Source: CAWIHS01 sp963836005
GTDB taxonomy: Bacteria; Pseudomonadota; Gammaproteobacteria; GRL18
Direction: 5' to 3'
Assembly: GCA_963836005.1 (NCBI GenBank)
Contig: CAWIHS010000006.1
Location: forward strand, 310,001-374,000
DNA: 64,000 bases
Under the pieces are notes generated by a model. The model worked only from the letters and a program-made list of their open reading frames with translations. It made no database searches and was not told where the DNA came from. The position numbers and the translations under genes are program-made. This document shows positions 51,032-60,405 of this stretch, in pieces. Each line of letters opens with the position of its first letter. Within the stretch, counting starts at the first letter, position 1.

Positions 51032-53017
51032 AAAGACCAGGTTCATCATAATCATCATGACTATCAGGAACAGCACAGTCATTATTCCGCCTGCTTTCAT
51101 GAAGTCCGGTACCGTATAGCCTCCGGGTCCCATTATCAGAGCATTAACCTGGTGAGTGGGGATAAGGAAGGAGTTGGATGTAGCAATGGCCACAGTCAGG
51201 GCAAAAACAGCCGGACTTGCACCAACGCCGATAGCGATATTAACTGCTAATGGTACCAGCAGTACGGTTGCACCGACATTGGACATAACCAGGGTGAAGA
51301 AGGTGGCCATTACCGCTACTGAGGCCTGGATAATCCAGGTTGGCATATCTCCCACCACCAGCAGAACCTGTTCAGCGATCCACTTCGCAGTGCCTGAAGT
51401 TTCTACCGCCAGCCCCAGGGGGATCAGTGAAGCGAGCAGAAATACGGTTTTCCAACTGACTGCTTCATAGGCTTCCTCAATGCTCAACACACCCGACAGC
51501 ACCATGCCCATGGCGCCGGTCAGCAGGGCCACTGAGAGACGGATGTCAGTAAAAAGCACCATAAAAATCGCAATGCTGAAGAAGATGGCAGCGTGTAGGA
51601 GTTTGTGTGGACGTAATTCCTCCTCATGAGGATATTCTGTAGTTACCACCACGAAATCTTTATCCTTTTCAATTCTCTCCAGTGAATTCCAGGCCGTGTG
51701 AACGACAAGAGTATCACCGGGGTGAAATGGCATACTGCGGATATCTTCCCCTTCACGCATGGTCTTTCCATCACGATGCAGGCCGATCATGGCCAGACCG
51801 TAGGTCTTGCGCATCCACACGTCACGGGCGCTTTTACCGATGAGATTGGATCCCGGTGGAATAACTACCTCGGCAATACCTGATTTGGTATGCGCAAGTG
51901 AGTCTGCAAAGGTACGTAGCTGCTGACGAGTTTTGAGGCTATATTTTTCCACAAAATGTACAAGATCATGGGGATCGGCCACCACGCCAAGCACCATGCC
52001 TGCCTGTACCTCGGTGTCCCGGGCAATCGTGCCTGGACCCATGCGAGGTTCTTCCCCGGAGCGTTTGAAAGCAATAACACGCACACAATAGCTGGTTTCA
52101 ACATCATCAAGATGTTTACCAATGAGGTCACTTTCATCCGTTACAACGACTTCAGAAAGTGAATAATCTACACCATAGACGTCATGAAAATACTGCATAG
52201 GATCCCTGCTGGTGCTGCTGCTTTCACACTGGGTCTTTGGCAGCACAAAGCGTCCGGCCAAAACGAAATACAGGATACCAGTAACGACCAGGGCTACGCC
52301 GACGGGGGTGACTGAGAAGAGACTCCAGGTCTCCATTTGTTGTTCCGCGGGCAAAGCTTTATTGGAGGTAAGAATGAGGTCGTTGAGCAAAATCAGTGGG
52401 CTGGAACCGACCATGGTCATGGTGCCGCCGAGAATGGCCGTAAATCCCATAGGCATCAACAGGCGGGACATAGGCACTCCGGAACGTGCTGAGATCCTGG
52501 AAACAACCGGCAGAAAAAGGGCAGCAGCACCGACATTCTGCATAAAGGAGGAGATGTAGCCAACCGTGGCGGAGACGATAGGAATGATTCGAGACTCGGT
52601 GGTTCCGCCAACTTTAAGAATAAAGGCGGCGACCTTGCTCATAATCCCTGTTTTGTCAAGACCCGCCCCGATAATCATGACCGCGATGATGGACATGACC
52701 GCGTTAGAAGAAAATCCGTCGAACAGGTGTTTGGTGTCGACCAGCCCCTGCTCCAGTCCCATAAAGGGAGCAAGCAGGGAGGTTAAGCCTAATAACACCA
52801 TGATGGTTGTTGCCGCAACATCTACGCCTACTATCTCGAATACAAAAAGGTAGATAGTCAATATCAGAATAGCGCTGACCCAGGCTATTTGAATTGACGG
52901 CACCACGCTGGCCAGATATAAAGCTATAACTGCAAAAATAACGGCTGCAATCATTTGTTTACGGGATATGATCCCCGGTTTTGGAATAGTTTGTTCTTCA
53001 TCTGCGAGTGTATTCAT
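51029..53017 (-). CDS. DASS/SLC13-type anion:Na+ symporter with RCK-C domains
   Basis: The 662-residue protein starts at 53017 (MNTLADEEQTIPKPGIISRKQ), preceded by AAGGTAAG. The N-terminal half has many membrane helices with GGTMTMVGSSPLILLNDLIL, the SNT-like anion-binding motif region. Two TrkA-C domains follow in the middle (about 290-440: SLSEVVVTDESDLIGKHL and IAEVVIPPGSNLIGKSARDV). The second membrane half ends with ATSNSFLIPTHQVNALIMGPGGY. Members import sulfate, dicarboxylates or other anions with Na+. The gene is bracketed by 50-bp direct repeats, suggesting acquisition or excision as a unit. Confidence 0.92.
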   Translation of the reverse strand: MNTLADEEQTIPKPGIISRKQMIAAVIFAVIALYLASVVPSIQIAWVSAILILTIYLFVFEIVGVDVAATTIMVLLGLTSLLAPFMGLEQGLVDTKHLFDGFSSNAVMSIIAVMIIGAGLDKTGIMSKVAAFILKVGGTTESRIIPIVSATVGYISSFMQNVGAAALFLPVVSRISARSGVPMSRLLMPMGFTAILGGTMTMVGSSPLILLNDLILTSNKALPAEQQMETWSLFSVTPVGVALVVTGILYFVLAGRFVLPKTQCESSSTSRDPMQYFHDVYGVDYSLSEVVVTDESDLIGKHLDDVETSYCVRVIAFKRSGEEPRMGPGTIARDTEVQAGMVLGVVADPHDLVHFVEKYSLKTRQQLRTFADSLAHTKSGIAEVVIPPGSNLIGKSARDVWMRKTYGLAMIGLHRDGKTMREGEDIRSMPFHPGDTLVVHTAWNSLERIEKDKDFVVVTTEYPHEEELRPHKLLHAAIFFSIAIFMVLFTDIRLSVALLTGAMGMVLSGVLSIEEAYEAVSWKTVFLLASLIPLGLAVETSGTAKWIAEQVLLVVGDMPTWIIQASVAVMATFFTLVMSNVGATVLLVPLAVNIAIGVGASPAVFALTVAIATSNSFLIPTHQVNALIMGPGGYTVPDFMKAGGIMTVLFLIVMMIMMNLVF

Positions 53018-53370
53018 TTTTTTTCTTACCTTTATCTCCAAGCTAAAACTTGGTCAAATAGGGTTTCTGAAGTTGATATTGATGCGGGTAATGTATTCAA
53101 ATATCAGGCTGCAGTTTGGCTGGAAGACCGTGGAGGCCGATCTTCAATCAGTGAATTGCATTGAATACGGGGGTGACCGACAGGCCGCGCCTATAAGTAT
53201 CTGAAATTACAGGATAGATCAAACCCTGATATGAAAAAAAGGTTCCATCAGTTATCGCTTTTTTGTTGAAAAAATAAATAACAGAACCAAGGAACCTTTA
53301 ATCCTAAAATAATCAGTTCAATCGTAGCGAGAGCGATTAAGGTGCTGAAGATTCAATAATTTACAGGTTA

Positions 53371-53413
53371 TTTTGGACTTATTCGTAGCCACCCTACGGG
53401 TGAGTTCAAAATG
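53371..53413 (+). terminator. Long imperfect hairpin upstream of the SLC13 gene
   Basis: Arms ATTTTGGACTTATTCGTAG and CTACGGGTGAGTTCAAAAT pair with a few mismatches. No adjacent gene on the plus strand needs it. It may be a repeat remnant or a terminator. The rest of 53018-53430 shows nothing coding. Confidence 0.35.
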
Positions 53414-53431
53414 TTCTGGAAAGTCTTGAAG

Positions 53432-53481
53432 ATTCAGTGTATTAGACGCTCGCAGTAGGTTTAACTGATTTTTTTAGGTTA
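53432..53481 (+). repeat. 50-bp direct repeat, right copy
   Basis: It is identical to 50982-51031 and is the second border of the 2.45-kb SLC13 segment. Confidence 0.9.
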
Positions 53482-53487
53482 ATGTAA

Positions 53488-53589
53488 AAGATAACCGACT
53501 TGAGTCATTTTCGCAATAAGAAAATGTTAATGGATGAAGCAGAGCAACTGTTTGATTACATTTTCGAACAGACAAAAATTGTAGCTTAA
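53488..53589 (+). pseudogene. Short C-terminal fragment of an unidentified protein
   Basis: A frame preceded by a stop reads KITDLSHFRNKKMLMDEAEQ and continues to LFDYIFEQTKIVA then TAA. Its highly charged, helical look suggests the C-terminus of a protein cut off by the adjacent direct repeat. Possibly a transposase end, but the family was not recognised. Confidence 0.35.
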
Positions 53590-53591
53590 AT

Positions 53592-53741
53592 GGGCGCGGG
53601 CTCTCGATCACGCCCATTCGTTATGTATTAGAGCGTAGCGGACAGAACCGTACACGGGCAGCGAAGATCCTGGGTATTGAGGGTGTTTCACTGTGGCGAA
53701 AATTAAAAAAATACGGCATGCAAGAGGAATCTCACAAATGA
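53592..53741 (+). pseudogene. C-terminal Fis-type HTH remnant of an NtrC-family regulator
   Basis: The frame reads PIRYVLERSGQNRTRAAKIL followed by GIEGVSLWRKLKKYGMQEESHK and a stop. This is the HTH_8 DNA-binding end of sigma-54-dependent regulators (...L...GGNRTRAAK.LGI.R..LW.KLK.YG). The receiver and AAA+ domains are absent. Family A copy A4 is inserted 16 bp downstream. Confidence 0.75.
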
Positions 53742-53757
53742 AGAGTATAAGAAAGTA

Positions 53758-53913
53758 GCAACTTCTCAATAAGTCAGTGCAGTTCAAGTTCCTTCCCCTT
53801 TTAAGGGGGAAGGCCAGGATGGGGGTAATGTGTTTAATCAAGAACTTAACCCCCACCCTAACCCTCCCCCTGATAGAGGGAGGGGATTTTGCACGGACTT
53901 ATTGAGAATATAC
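53758..53913 (+). mobile_element. Family A MITE-like element, copy A4
   Basis: This 156-bp copy is near-identical in the interior to A1 and A2. Its left end is GCAACTTCTCAATAAGTC; its right end is TTATTGAGAATATAC. Flanking 8-mers AGAAAGTA/GTAAGCTA do not match well, so no clear duplication. It lies downstream of the histidine kinase gene. Confidence 0.8.
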
Positions 53914-53928
53914 GTAAGCTAATAGTTT

Positions 53929-55203
53929 TTAAAGACGAACCGTCATACAAGTTCCATGTTCTTTACTGGCTTCCAGGTTAACTTTCCAGCCTTGCCTTTC
54001 ACAAAGACGTTTAACAATGGAAAGGCCTAATCCCAGGCCGCTAGTCGGGCTGTTCTGAGCGCGTACAAAGGGTTCAAAAACTGAATTTTTTATTTGTTCC
54101 GGAACACCTGTACCGGAGTCAATGATAGCAAAGCCGTCAATATCCAGAATGATTTGAATTTCCCCCTGCAGCGTATAATGGATAGCGTTACGAATTAAAT
54201 TGCTGGCGATAATGCTCAGATATTGTTCTGGATACAGGCCGAGTGGTTTACCATTCACTCTATAGTGGAATGATAAACCTTTGTCCTTTGCTATGGGAAG
54301 CCAATGCTGATATTGCTTGTTTAAAATGGTGTCAGCTTTTTCGAGATTTTGATTGGAATCGACGCTGTTATCTCTGGCCAATGCCAGAAAGATCGCAATA
54401 TGGTTCTGCATCTCGCTGCAGGCTGATTTGATTTTTTTAAGTAAACGGTGATCTTTACTGGTTTTATCGTGTTGAGCCAATAACAGGTCGCATGTGCTGC
54501 TGATCACCATCAGCGGTGTACGTAATTCATGGCTCACATCACTGGTAAAGAGACGCTCCCGCAGTAAAAAATCCTGTATTTTCCTGTTATATTGCTCAAA
54601 ATAGTGCGCCAGCTTACCTATTTCATCATCTGCAAAATCATCAGCAAAATTTATGTGAGTCGTCTTTTGTTCATCCAGTTCACGTATCTTTTCTGCCAAT
54701 ATCTGAACCGGTTGAAGTATTCTTCTGGATAGTACACGGGCTGCAAAAACAGCCAATATCCAACTTAACAACATCGCCAGAATAATAATGCCAAAGATAA
54801 TATACTCCATGTGTTCGAATTGACTCTGATTAATTTCCAGCACATAGTGATACTGTGCATCCTGCTGAATCAGAATATGAAATGCTTTATCCCCGATAGA
54901 CACTTCATGAAAGCCTGCACGCAGATTTTTAATATAATCAGGTAACGAGTCCTGATTGTCGACTGCGACTCTATAAAATACAGCATCTTTGAATTTTTCA
55001 ATGACGTTGTCCTCTTTGTCTGCATTAGTCTGAATATAGTGTTCTAAATCATGCTGCAGATGCGGCATGATTAATTTGTTCTCAATAAAAGTGATTGAGC
55101 TATACATTGCTACAGCAAAAGAAATGCTTACTACGGCCGTGAGTCGAATAAAAGCAGAGGTAATGATCCGCTGCAGACTATTATGGTTATTATTTTTACT
55201 CAT
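53929..55203 (-). CDS. Sensor histidine kinase
   Basis: The 424-residue kinase has two membrane helices (about 13-35 and 133-160) enclosing a periplasmic sensor of about 95 residues. A HAMP-like linker, the phosphoacceptor motif FTSDVSHELRTPLMVISS, the N box SNLIRNAIHYT, and G boxes IDSGTGVPE and GLGLGLSIVKRL follow. It autophosphorylates on His and passes phosphate to the response regulator encoded just upstream, whose end overlaps its start by 8 bp. The architecture is of the PhoQ/QseC type; the signal is unknown. Confidence 0.95.
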   Translation of the reverse strand: MSKNNNHNSLQRIITSAFIRLTAVVSISFAVAMYSSITFIENKLIMPHLQHDLEHYIQTNADKEDNVIEKFKDAVFYRVAVDNQDSLPDYIKNLRAGFHEVSIGDKAFHILIQQDAQYHYVLEINQSQFEHMEYIIFGIIILAMLLSWILAVFAARVLSRRILQPVQILAEKIRELDEQKTTHINFADDFADDEIGKLAHYFEQYNRKIQDFLLRERLFTSDVSHELRTPLMVISSTCDLLLAQHDKTSKDHRLLKKIKSACSEMQNHIAIFLALARDNSVDSNQNLEKADTILNKQYQHWLPIAKDKGLSFHYRVNGKPLGLYPEQYLSIIASNLIRNAIHYTLQGEIQIILDIDGFAIIDSGTGVPEQIKNSVFEPFVRAQNSPTSGLGLGLSIVKRLCERQGWKVNLEASKEHGTCMTVRL

Positions 55204-55876
55204 CGTTCTGATTTATCAGTCGATAACCGATACCGTGTACTGTGGTTAAAAGTTTTGTTGCAAAAGGCTTGTCAATCTGATGACGAAGCATATAAATATG
55301 AGCTTTAAGGTTATCAGCATCAGGCAATTCATCACCCCATAACAAGTGCTCCAGAGTTTCTTTTTTGACTACATTGGGTGACTCAAGCATAAGTTTCTTC
55401 AGCAGCTTCAAGGATGAAGGATTTAAATTAATGGGATTATGTGAACGGGTCACTATCATGGTATCCAGGTTAAACTCCAGATCAGATACTTTAAGTACAT
55501 GCGTGGTACGTTTCGATGTCCGACGTAATACCGCATCGATTCTGACGGACAATTCACTCAAATCAAAGGGCTTTACCAGATAGTCATCTGCACCGTTAGC
55601 AAAGCCCTTGAGTTTATCTTCAAGTTGATCCCGTGCCGTCAGCATAATCACGGGAGTCTCCAAATGAGCATCTTTTCTTAAACTCTTGCAGATGCTCAAA
55701 CCATCAACGCCCGGCAACATGATGTCCAGGATGATTAAGTCATAGGACTGAGTACTGATGAGATGTAAAGCGGTCAATCCGTTGTCTACGCAGTCAACGA
55801 TATATCCCTTGAGTGTTAAATAATCATGCAGATTACTTAAGATATCTTTGTTGTCTTCAACGACTAAAAGTTTCAT
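55196..55876 (-). CDS. OmpR/PhoB-family response regulator
   Basis: The 226-residue protein has a receiver domain with DNKDILS acid pocket, phosphoacceptor Asp in DLIILDIMLPGVDG and Lys in DDYLVKPFDL. A C-terminal winged helix follows (LNPSSLKLLKKLMLESPNVVKKETLEHLLWGDELPDADNLKAHI). It is first in a two-gene operon with the kinase. Candidate targets are the two promoters at about 56091-56180 and 57744-57803 that share TTTnAC half-sites at 11-bp spacing, the geometry bound by this family. Confidence 0.96.
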   Translation of the reverse strand: MKLLVVEDNKDILSNLHDYLTLKGYIVDCVDNGLTALHLISTQSYDLIILDIMLPGVDGLSICKSLRKDAHLETPVIMLTARDQLEDKLKGFANGADDYLVKPFDLSELSVRIDAVLRRTSKRTTHVLKVSDLEFNLDTMIVTRSHNPINLNPSSLKLLKKLMLESPNVVKKETLEHLLWGDELPDADNLKAHIYMLRHQIDKPFATKLLTTVHGIGYRLINQNDE

Positions 55877-56090
55877 ATAACTGATTTATAGGCCTTTTGA
55901 AACAATGACGGGTAAATTTCGATTCAGTTTTTACCCGTGCTATAACATTTTCTGCCTTGCAGTGTTCGGTTATGGGTAAGGTTGCTATTTTAGCAGAATT
56001 ACTAGCCGTTTTAAGCAACAATGATGCCTCAGAATAGCCATTATAGAGACTCAAGTAGTTTTAACTACCGGACACTAACAAATCTATTAT

Positions 56091-56180
56091 TTTGCTTGAC
56101 TTACTTTGACTTTGACTTTGACTTTGACTTTATTTTTACTTTTATTTGACCGTATTTTAACCAGCGGCATTATATAATTG
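56091..56180 (+). promoter_or_regulatory. Tandem TTTGAC / TTTnAC repeats and TATAAT upstream of the methyltransferase gene
   Basis: Four TTTGAC units at 6-bp period are followed by three half-sites TTTAC, TTTGAC and TTTTAAC whose ends are exactly 11 bp apart. Then a TATAAT-containing stretch and GCCGGGCATTAAG follow. The latter half is nearly repeated at 57744-57803. Confidence 0.65.
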
Positions 56181-56282
56181 CCGGGCATTAAGAAATTCGT
56201 TCTTTTTTCTGGCACGTATTTGAATCAATAAAATTAAAAGTTAGCCAGGCACACAGATTTTATAGATTAAATGAGGTTAACC

Positions 56283-56975
56283 ATGAACGTGCTGAATTCT
56301 AAAGAAACCAGTTATTTAAATAATATCGTCGCATCCTCGGGTTTTAATGACAAACGAATTAAATCCTCAGCCGAAGCAGCTGATCGGTATTCCAGGCGCA
56401 GGATATCCAAACATCAGGCCGAAATGAAACTGATTAAAAGATCTGTAAACAATTTATCAGGAGTGACTACCATTCTTGATGCTCCCTGTGGTATTGGACG
56501 TGCTGCCATTATGCTGGATAAAAGCGGTTACTCGGTTACAGGTGTTGATGCAGGGCCGGGGGCGATTATAAAAGCAAAAAATGATGTCACAGTCTCAAAG
56601 GCAACATGTGAAATAATAGCAGCAGATTTAAGACATTTGACGTTTCAGCAAGGTCATTTTGATGCAGTACTCTGTTTTCGTTTTTTTCATCATTTATTAA
56701 ACGATGCAGCAAAAGAACATCTGGTGTCTGAGCTATGTCGTGTTTCCGGCAAATATGTCATGTTGTCCTATCTTTCACCTGTCTCTATGACGTCGTTAAA
56801 ACGCCGTCTCAGAGTGAAACTGGGAGGCAGGGAATCAAGTCAAAAAACCACCGCCCTGAAAGAAATCAAAGGCTATTTTGAAAAATATAATTACGAATTC
56901 GTGATAGATCATGCACAAACTCCTTTACTGCATACTTTGCATATCGCAACCTTTCAAAAAAAATATCCGTATTAG
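56283..56975 (+). CDS. Class I SAM-dependent methyltransferase
   Basis: The 230-residue protein starts at ATG 56283 with GAGG six bases upstream. The SAM-binding motif I is ILDAPCGIGRAAIML, followed by the acidic YSVTGVDAGPGAI, AADLRHLTFQQGHFDAVLCF (post-I and motif II region) and RFFHHL. The substrate is unknown; N-terminal residues 1-50 are basic. A putative response-regulator-controlled promoter precedes it, shared with the YejM-like sulfatase gene. This suggests a role in envelope modification, an inference from regulation only. Confidence 0.85.
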   Translation: MNVLNSKETSYLNNIVASSGFNDKRIKSSAEAADRYSRRRISKHQAEMKLIKRSVNNLSGVTTILDAPCGIGRAAIMLDKSGYSVTGVDAGPGAIIKAKNDVTVSKATCEIIAADLRHLTFQQGHFDAVLCFRFFHHLLNDAAKEHLVSELCRVSGKYVMLSYLSPVSMTSLKRRLRVKLGGRESSQKTTALKEIKGYFEKYNYEFVIDHAQTPLLHTLHIATFQKKYPY

Positions 56976-57126
56976 CCAAATACTATCCTACGGATTAAAA
57001 AATATATTTTTAGGCACTTACGGCGTTTTATTTATTTAACAGACTCTTTTCATCATGCTTTTACAAGTTGTTAATGCCATGATCTTAAAAGCTTTTATAA
57101 GGTATAATTTTATTTAAGGACAATTT

Positions 57127-57615
57127 ATGATTGAAGAAATACAGGCAGTCCGCATCGGATTGTTATTAGTAATGTTGACCCTGCTTTTTGGCATCAGTAT
57201 GGGCATTGGTTTTGGTGTTGCTGAGGATTCCCTGAAGTCCTATATATCCAATGGCATAGAATCTCATGCCTCTGTACATGATGACAAAAGTAACAGCAAA
57301 ATCTGGAGGTATGCACAACGGGCTCATTTCCATGCCACAGGAATATCTGCATTCTCTATCGGGCTGGTTGTGCTCATCATGTTATCTTCTCTTAAACGGA
57401 AATTAAAAACAGTCGCTGCTATTTTGGTTGGACTTGGCGGGTTATATCCACTGTCATGGTTTGGCATGTTTATTCTTGCTCCGACAATAGGAAGAAGTGC
57501 TGCGCACCATCACATTATAACGGAAATGTTGACCTATCTTGGAATAGCTGGTTTGCTTTTAGGCATCACAATCTTATGTGCAAATTTATTCCTTAACCTG
57601 TTTCATGAGGCTTAA
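57127..57615 (+). CDS. Four-helix membrane protein of unknown function
   Basis: The 162-residue protein starts at ATG 57127 with AAGGA upstream. Four membrane helices are predicted (about 8-30, 72-90, 96-118, 132-156). Histidines cluster near helices 2 and 4 (RAHFHATG, AAHHHIITE), which could bind metal or heme. No family is recognised. It lies between the methyltransferase and sulfatase genes in the same direction and may belong to the same regulon. Confidence 0.7.
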   Translation: MIEEIQAVRIGLLLVMLTLLFGISMGIGFGVAEDSLKSYISNGIESHASVHDDKSNSKIWRYAQRAHFHATGISAFSIGLVVLIMLSSLKRKLKTVAAILVGLGGLYPLSWFGMFILAPTIGRSAAHHHIITEMLTYLGIAGLLLGITILCANLFLNLFHEA

Positions 57616-57743
57616 AAACCACTTCATCGGTAAGGATCAGACCTCCTCCATAACACCTTGAATGCTGATTCGTACAGGGTTCTTAGTTTTTTCTTCCATC
57701 TGCCGGCTCGGTTGCAGAAGTATCTGAAACCGCAAATCACAGA

Positions 57744-57803
57744 TTTTGACTTTTTTTTTACTTTTATTTGACCGAATTTTAACCACAGGCTGCTTATAAT
57801 TGC
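57744..57803 (+). promoter_or_regulatory. TTTnAC half-sites at 11-bp spacing and TATAAT upstream of the sulfatase gene
   Basis: TTTTGAC, then TTTAC, TTTGAC and TTTTAAC with ends 11 bp apart, then TTATAATTGCCG. Near-identical to the site before the methyltransferase gene. The candidate -10 lies about 110 bp upstream of the start used here. Confidence 0.65.
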
Positions 57804-57907
57804 CGTTCAATTAAGAGAGTAGAACTGTTTTCTCGCAAGTGATAATCATATCCATTGAAGGCCTGGCTGGACCATACACAGTTCAAGGATATAGACTGAG
57901 GATAAGT

Positions 57908-59809
57908 GTGAACAAATTGGACTCAAAGACAACAATTAATCGTTTTATAAACCTGTATTTTGTTTGTATTTATATAATTATACTGGTTATGACTGCGCAG
58001 TTTGCGATAGCTATTACTGATCCGACTCTATTAGCAATTGTCTATTCATTTTTGGTGTGGATCAGTTATTCACTGTTCTATCTATTACCTGCATGGTTCC
58101 TTGCAAAATTAATGCTGTTTATTAATACTCGTTTATTAAGGCATCGCTATCCGCACTGGACATTTACGGTTATTTTTTTCATTTTGCTCTTTAGCAGTAT
58201 AGCTAGCATTATATTCCTTTATGCCGATCAATACCTTTTTTCGTTGTATGAATACCATATTGACAGTTTTGTTATCAATTTAGTCACCACTCCGGGTGGT
58301 ATAGAATCTCTGGGTGCCACGGAATCGACCCATATAACCATGGCGATACGCGTAGGATTGATGGTATTACTGATAACGAGCCTGTTTTATATCTTGTATC
58401 GACAAATAGTTGTAAAAAACGGCTTGACCGGTTTAAATGTTTTGCCTCTGCGTTATATTTTCCTGTTAATATTTTCAATATTTATAGTCCAGGAACTCAC
58501 CCATGGAAGCATGGTTGCAATGGGTAAATTTGATGTTGTGCAAGCATCTTCAAGTTTCCCTTTACATCTAAAGACAACCTTCAATTCATGGGTAAAAAAA
58601 ATGGGCTATCAGCCTGCCTCGTCAGTCAAAAAAATGGCCAGCGGCAAAGTCCATTATCCTTTCAGACCGCTTATGCATAAAGATGTGGAAAAGCCATTAA
58701 ATATAGTCTGGTTAGTTGCAGAATCATTGCGTGCAGATATGCTGACTGCAGAGATTATGCCTAATGTCTGGGAATACTCGGAAAAAAATTTCCGTTTTAA
58801 TCATCACTATAGCGGTGGAAATCGGACTCGAATGGGAATGTTTTCCATGTTCTATGGTCTTTATGCGCCTTACTGGTATGCATTTGAAGAGCAGAAAATC
58901 AGTAGTCCCATTCTCGATACACTAATGTCGCAAAACTACCAGCTTCAGATCAATACCAGCCAGAGTTTCAGTTATCCTGAGCTCAATCATACTGTTTTTG
59001 TCAATGTGCCCAGAGAAAACATGCAGGAGCTAAACGATGATCCTGTTACCTGGAAGCGAGATGAAAAAAATATTACTGATATTTTGCAATTCCTGGATCA
59101 AAGAGATTCACAGCGTCCTTTTTTCAATTTTATGTTTTTTGAGGCCACACATGCACCCTATATGTTTCCTGATAGTGATGCAATCCGGGATAATTACATC
59201 AGGGAAATGAATTATGCAAAACTCAATCTTGGAACAGATATTTCGCAAATAAAAAATCGCTATATTAATGCAGCCCACTCTGTTGATAAACAGATTGGAC
59301 GCTTGTTAAGATACCTGGAGGATCATAATTTAACAGATAAGACCATAGTCATTATTACCGGAGATCATGGCGAGGAATTTATGGAAAAGGGTCATTGGGG
59401 ACATGGACATAATGCGGTTTTTCCCGAAGAGCAAATTCATGTACCTATGGTGTTATCAATACCCGGAAGTACTTCTCGAGTGGTTAATTACACCACTTCC
59501 CATCTTGATATTCCGGCCACTATTCTGCCAATGTTAGGTGTTGTTTCTGATCCACAAGATTACTCATTTGGTGATTCTTTATTAGCGAAAAGCAGGAATT
59601 CATTCGTGGTTGGCAATTATAACTATATCTCCTACATTGATCCGGATTACAAATTAACTTTTCCTTTCACCGGGAAAACAGCATTTCAGGTCAGAGTACA
59701 AAAAGCTGATGATAATCTGGTGACCAGAGCTGAAAGAAATTCAGTTTATTTAAAATATCAGAATACCATTGATAATCTCTTTCGCGATACCAGTAGATTT
59801 ATACTATAG
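57908..59809 (+). CDS. YejM/PbgA-like inner-membrane sulfatase-fold protein
   Basis: The 633-residue protein starts at GTG 57908 (GTG-AAC-AAA, MNKLDSKTTINRF) because GAGG lies six bases upstream; GTG 57839 is an alternative. Five membrane helices (to about residue 215) precede a periplasmic alkaline-phosphatase/sulfatase domain. That domain has NIVWLVAESLRADML (the usual nucleophile position is Ser/Thr), HHYSGGNRTRMGMFSMFYGL, IITGDHGEEFMEKGHWGHG and EEQIHVPMVLSIPG. E. coli YejM governs LPS/phospholipid balance. The upstream site suggests control by the adjacent two-component system. Confidence 0.85.
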   Translation: MNKLDSKTTINRFINLYFVCIYIIILVMTAQFAIAITDPTLLAIVYSFLVWISYSLFYLLPAWFLAKLMLFINTRLLRHRYPHWTFTVIFFILLFSSIASIIFLYADQYLFSLYEYHIDSFVINLVTTPGGIESLGATESTHITMAIRVGLMVLLITSLFYILYRQIVVKNGLTGLNVLPLRYIFLLIFSIFIVQELTHGSMVAMGKFDVVQASSSFPLHLKTTFNSWVKKMGYQPASSVKKMASGKVHYPFRPLMHKDVEKPLNIVWLVAESLRADMLTAEIMPNVWEYSEKNFRFNHHYSGGNRTRMGMFSMFYGLYAPYWYAFEEQKISSPILDTLMSQNYQLQINTSQSFSYPELNHTVFVNVPRENMQELNDDPVTWKRDEKNITDILQFLDQRDSQRPFFNFMFFEATHAPYMFPDSDAIRDNYIREMNYAKLNLGTDISQIKNRYINAAHSVDKQIGRLLRYLEDHNLTDKTIVIITGDHGEEFMEKGHWGHGHNAVFPEEQIHVPMVLSIPGSTSRVVNYTTSHLDIPATILPMLGVVSDPQDYSFGDSLLAKSRNSFVVGNYNYISYIDPDYKLTFPFTGKTAFQVRVQKADDNLVTRAERNSVYLKYQNTIDNLFRDTSRFIL

Positions 59810-59982
59810 AGGTCCATGAGACATTTCACTTGCACTTCATATGAAAATATATCCCCATAGTTGTGTGAAATTCATATTATAGTTAGCCGCGTCTCAGTCA
59901 GAGAAGCTGAAAAATGTGATTATAAATCCAGATTTAAGCGGCATTCCTGGACTTCCGGCAATCGCATTATAGATAAAATAAA

Positions 59983-60033
59983 TAACTGATATCAAGCACT
60001 TAGTGAGTTATTCCAGATACGCTTAGTGATTAC
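59983..60033 (-). repeat. Family B left-end remnant (inverted)
   Basis: Its reverse complement, GTAATCACTAAGCGTATCTG through AATAACTCACTAAGTGC, matches the left half of B4. Decayed, no partner end. Confidence 0.55.
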
Positions 60034-60062
60034 AAATAAATTATGCAAACTTACAGGAGCGT

Positions 60063-60260
60063 TTATCTATTTGCTAACTCAAAGCAGCGTTTTTCCGCAG
60101 CTCTTAAAATCTCGGCTTTAACCTTTTCACCTTCACGCTCTAATATTGCCGCTTCTTCACCCCAGCTTCGCGGGGTTTCAATATCAATAACATGCTCTTC
60201 AAGTAATTGTATGATCTCTTCTTCACTGGTTGAATTGTTTATTTGTTCAATAATTGACAT
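60063..60260 (-). CDS. Small acidic helical protein of unknown function
   Basis: The 65-residue protein (MSIIEQINNSTSEEEIIQLLEEHVIDIETPRSWGEEAAILE) is rich in Glu and predicted mostly helical. AGGAG lies at RBS distance before the ATG. It sits on the minus strand between the sulfatase and SulP genes. I do not recognise a family. Confidence 0.6.
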   Translation of the reverse strand: MSIIEQINNSTSEEEIIQLLEEHVIDIETPRSWGEEAAILEREGEKVKAEILRAAEKRCFELANR

Positions 60261-60405
60261 CCCTTAACTCCTGGTTTTAGATGCTCAAAAAATATCGGGA
60301 AAGTTCAAACCCTTACGGATGATGATACTTCAGCTCTTAGGATTATAGCAATTATTTTGCTCAGCCCTGCAAAATGATAATGTAAATAGACTGTATGCAC
60401 GAACA

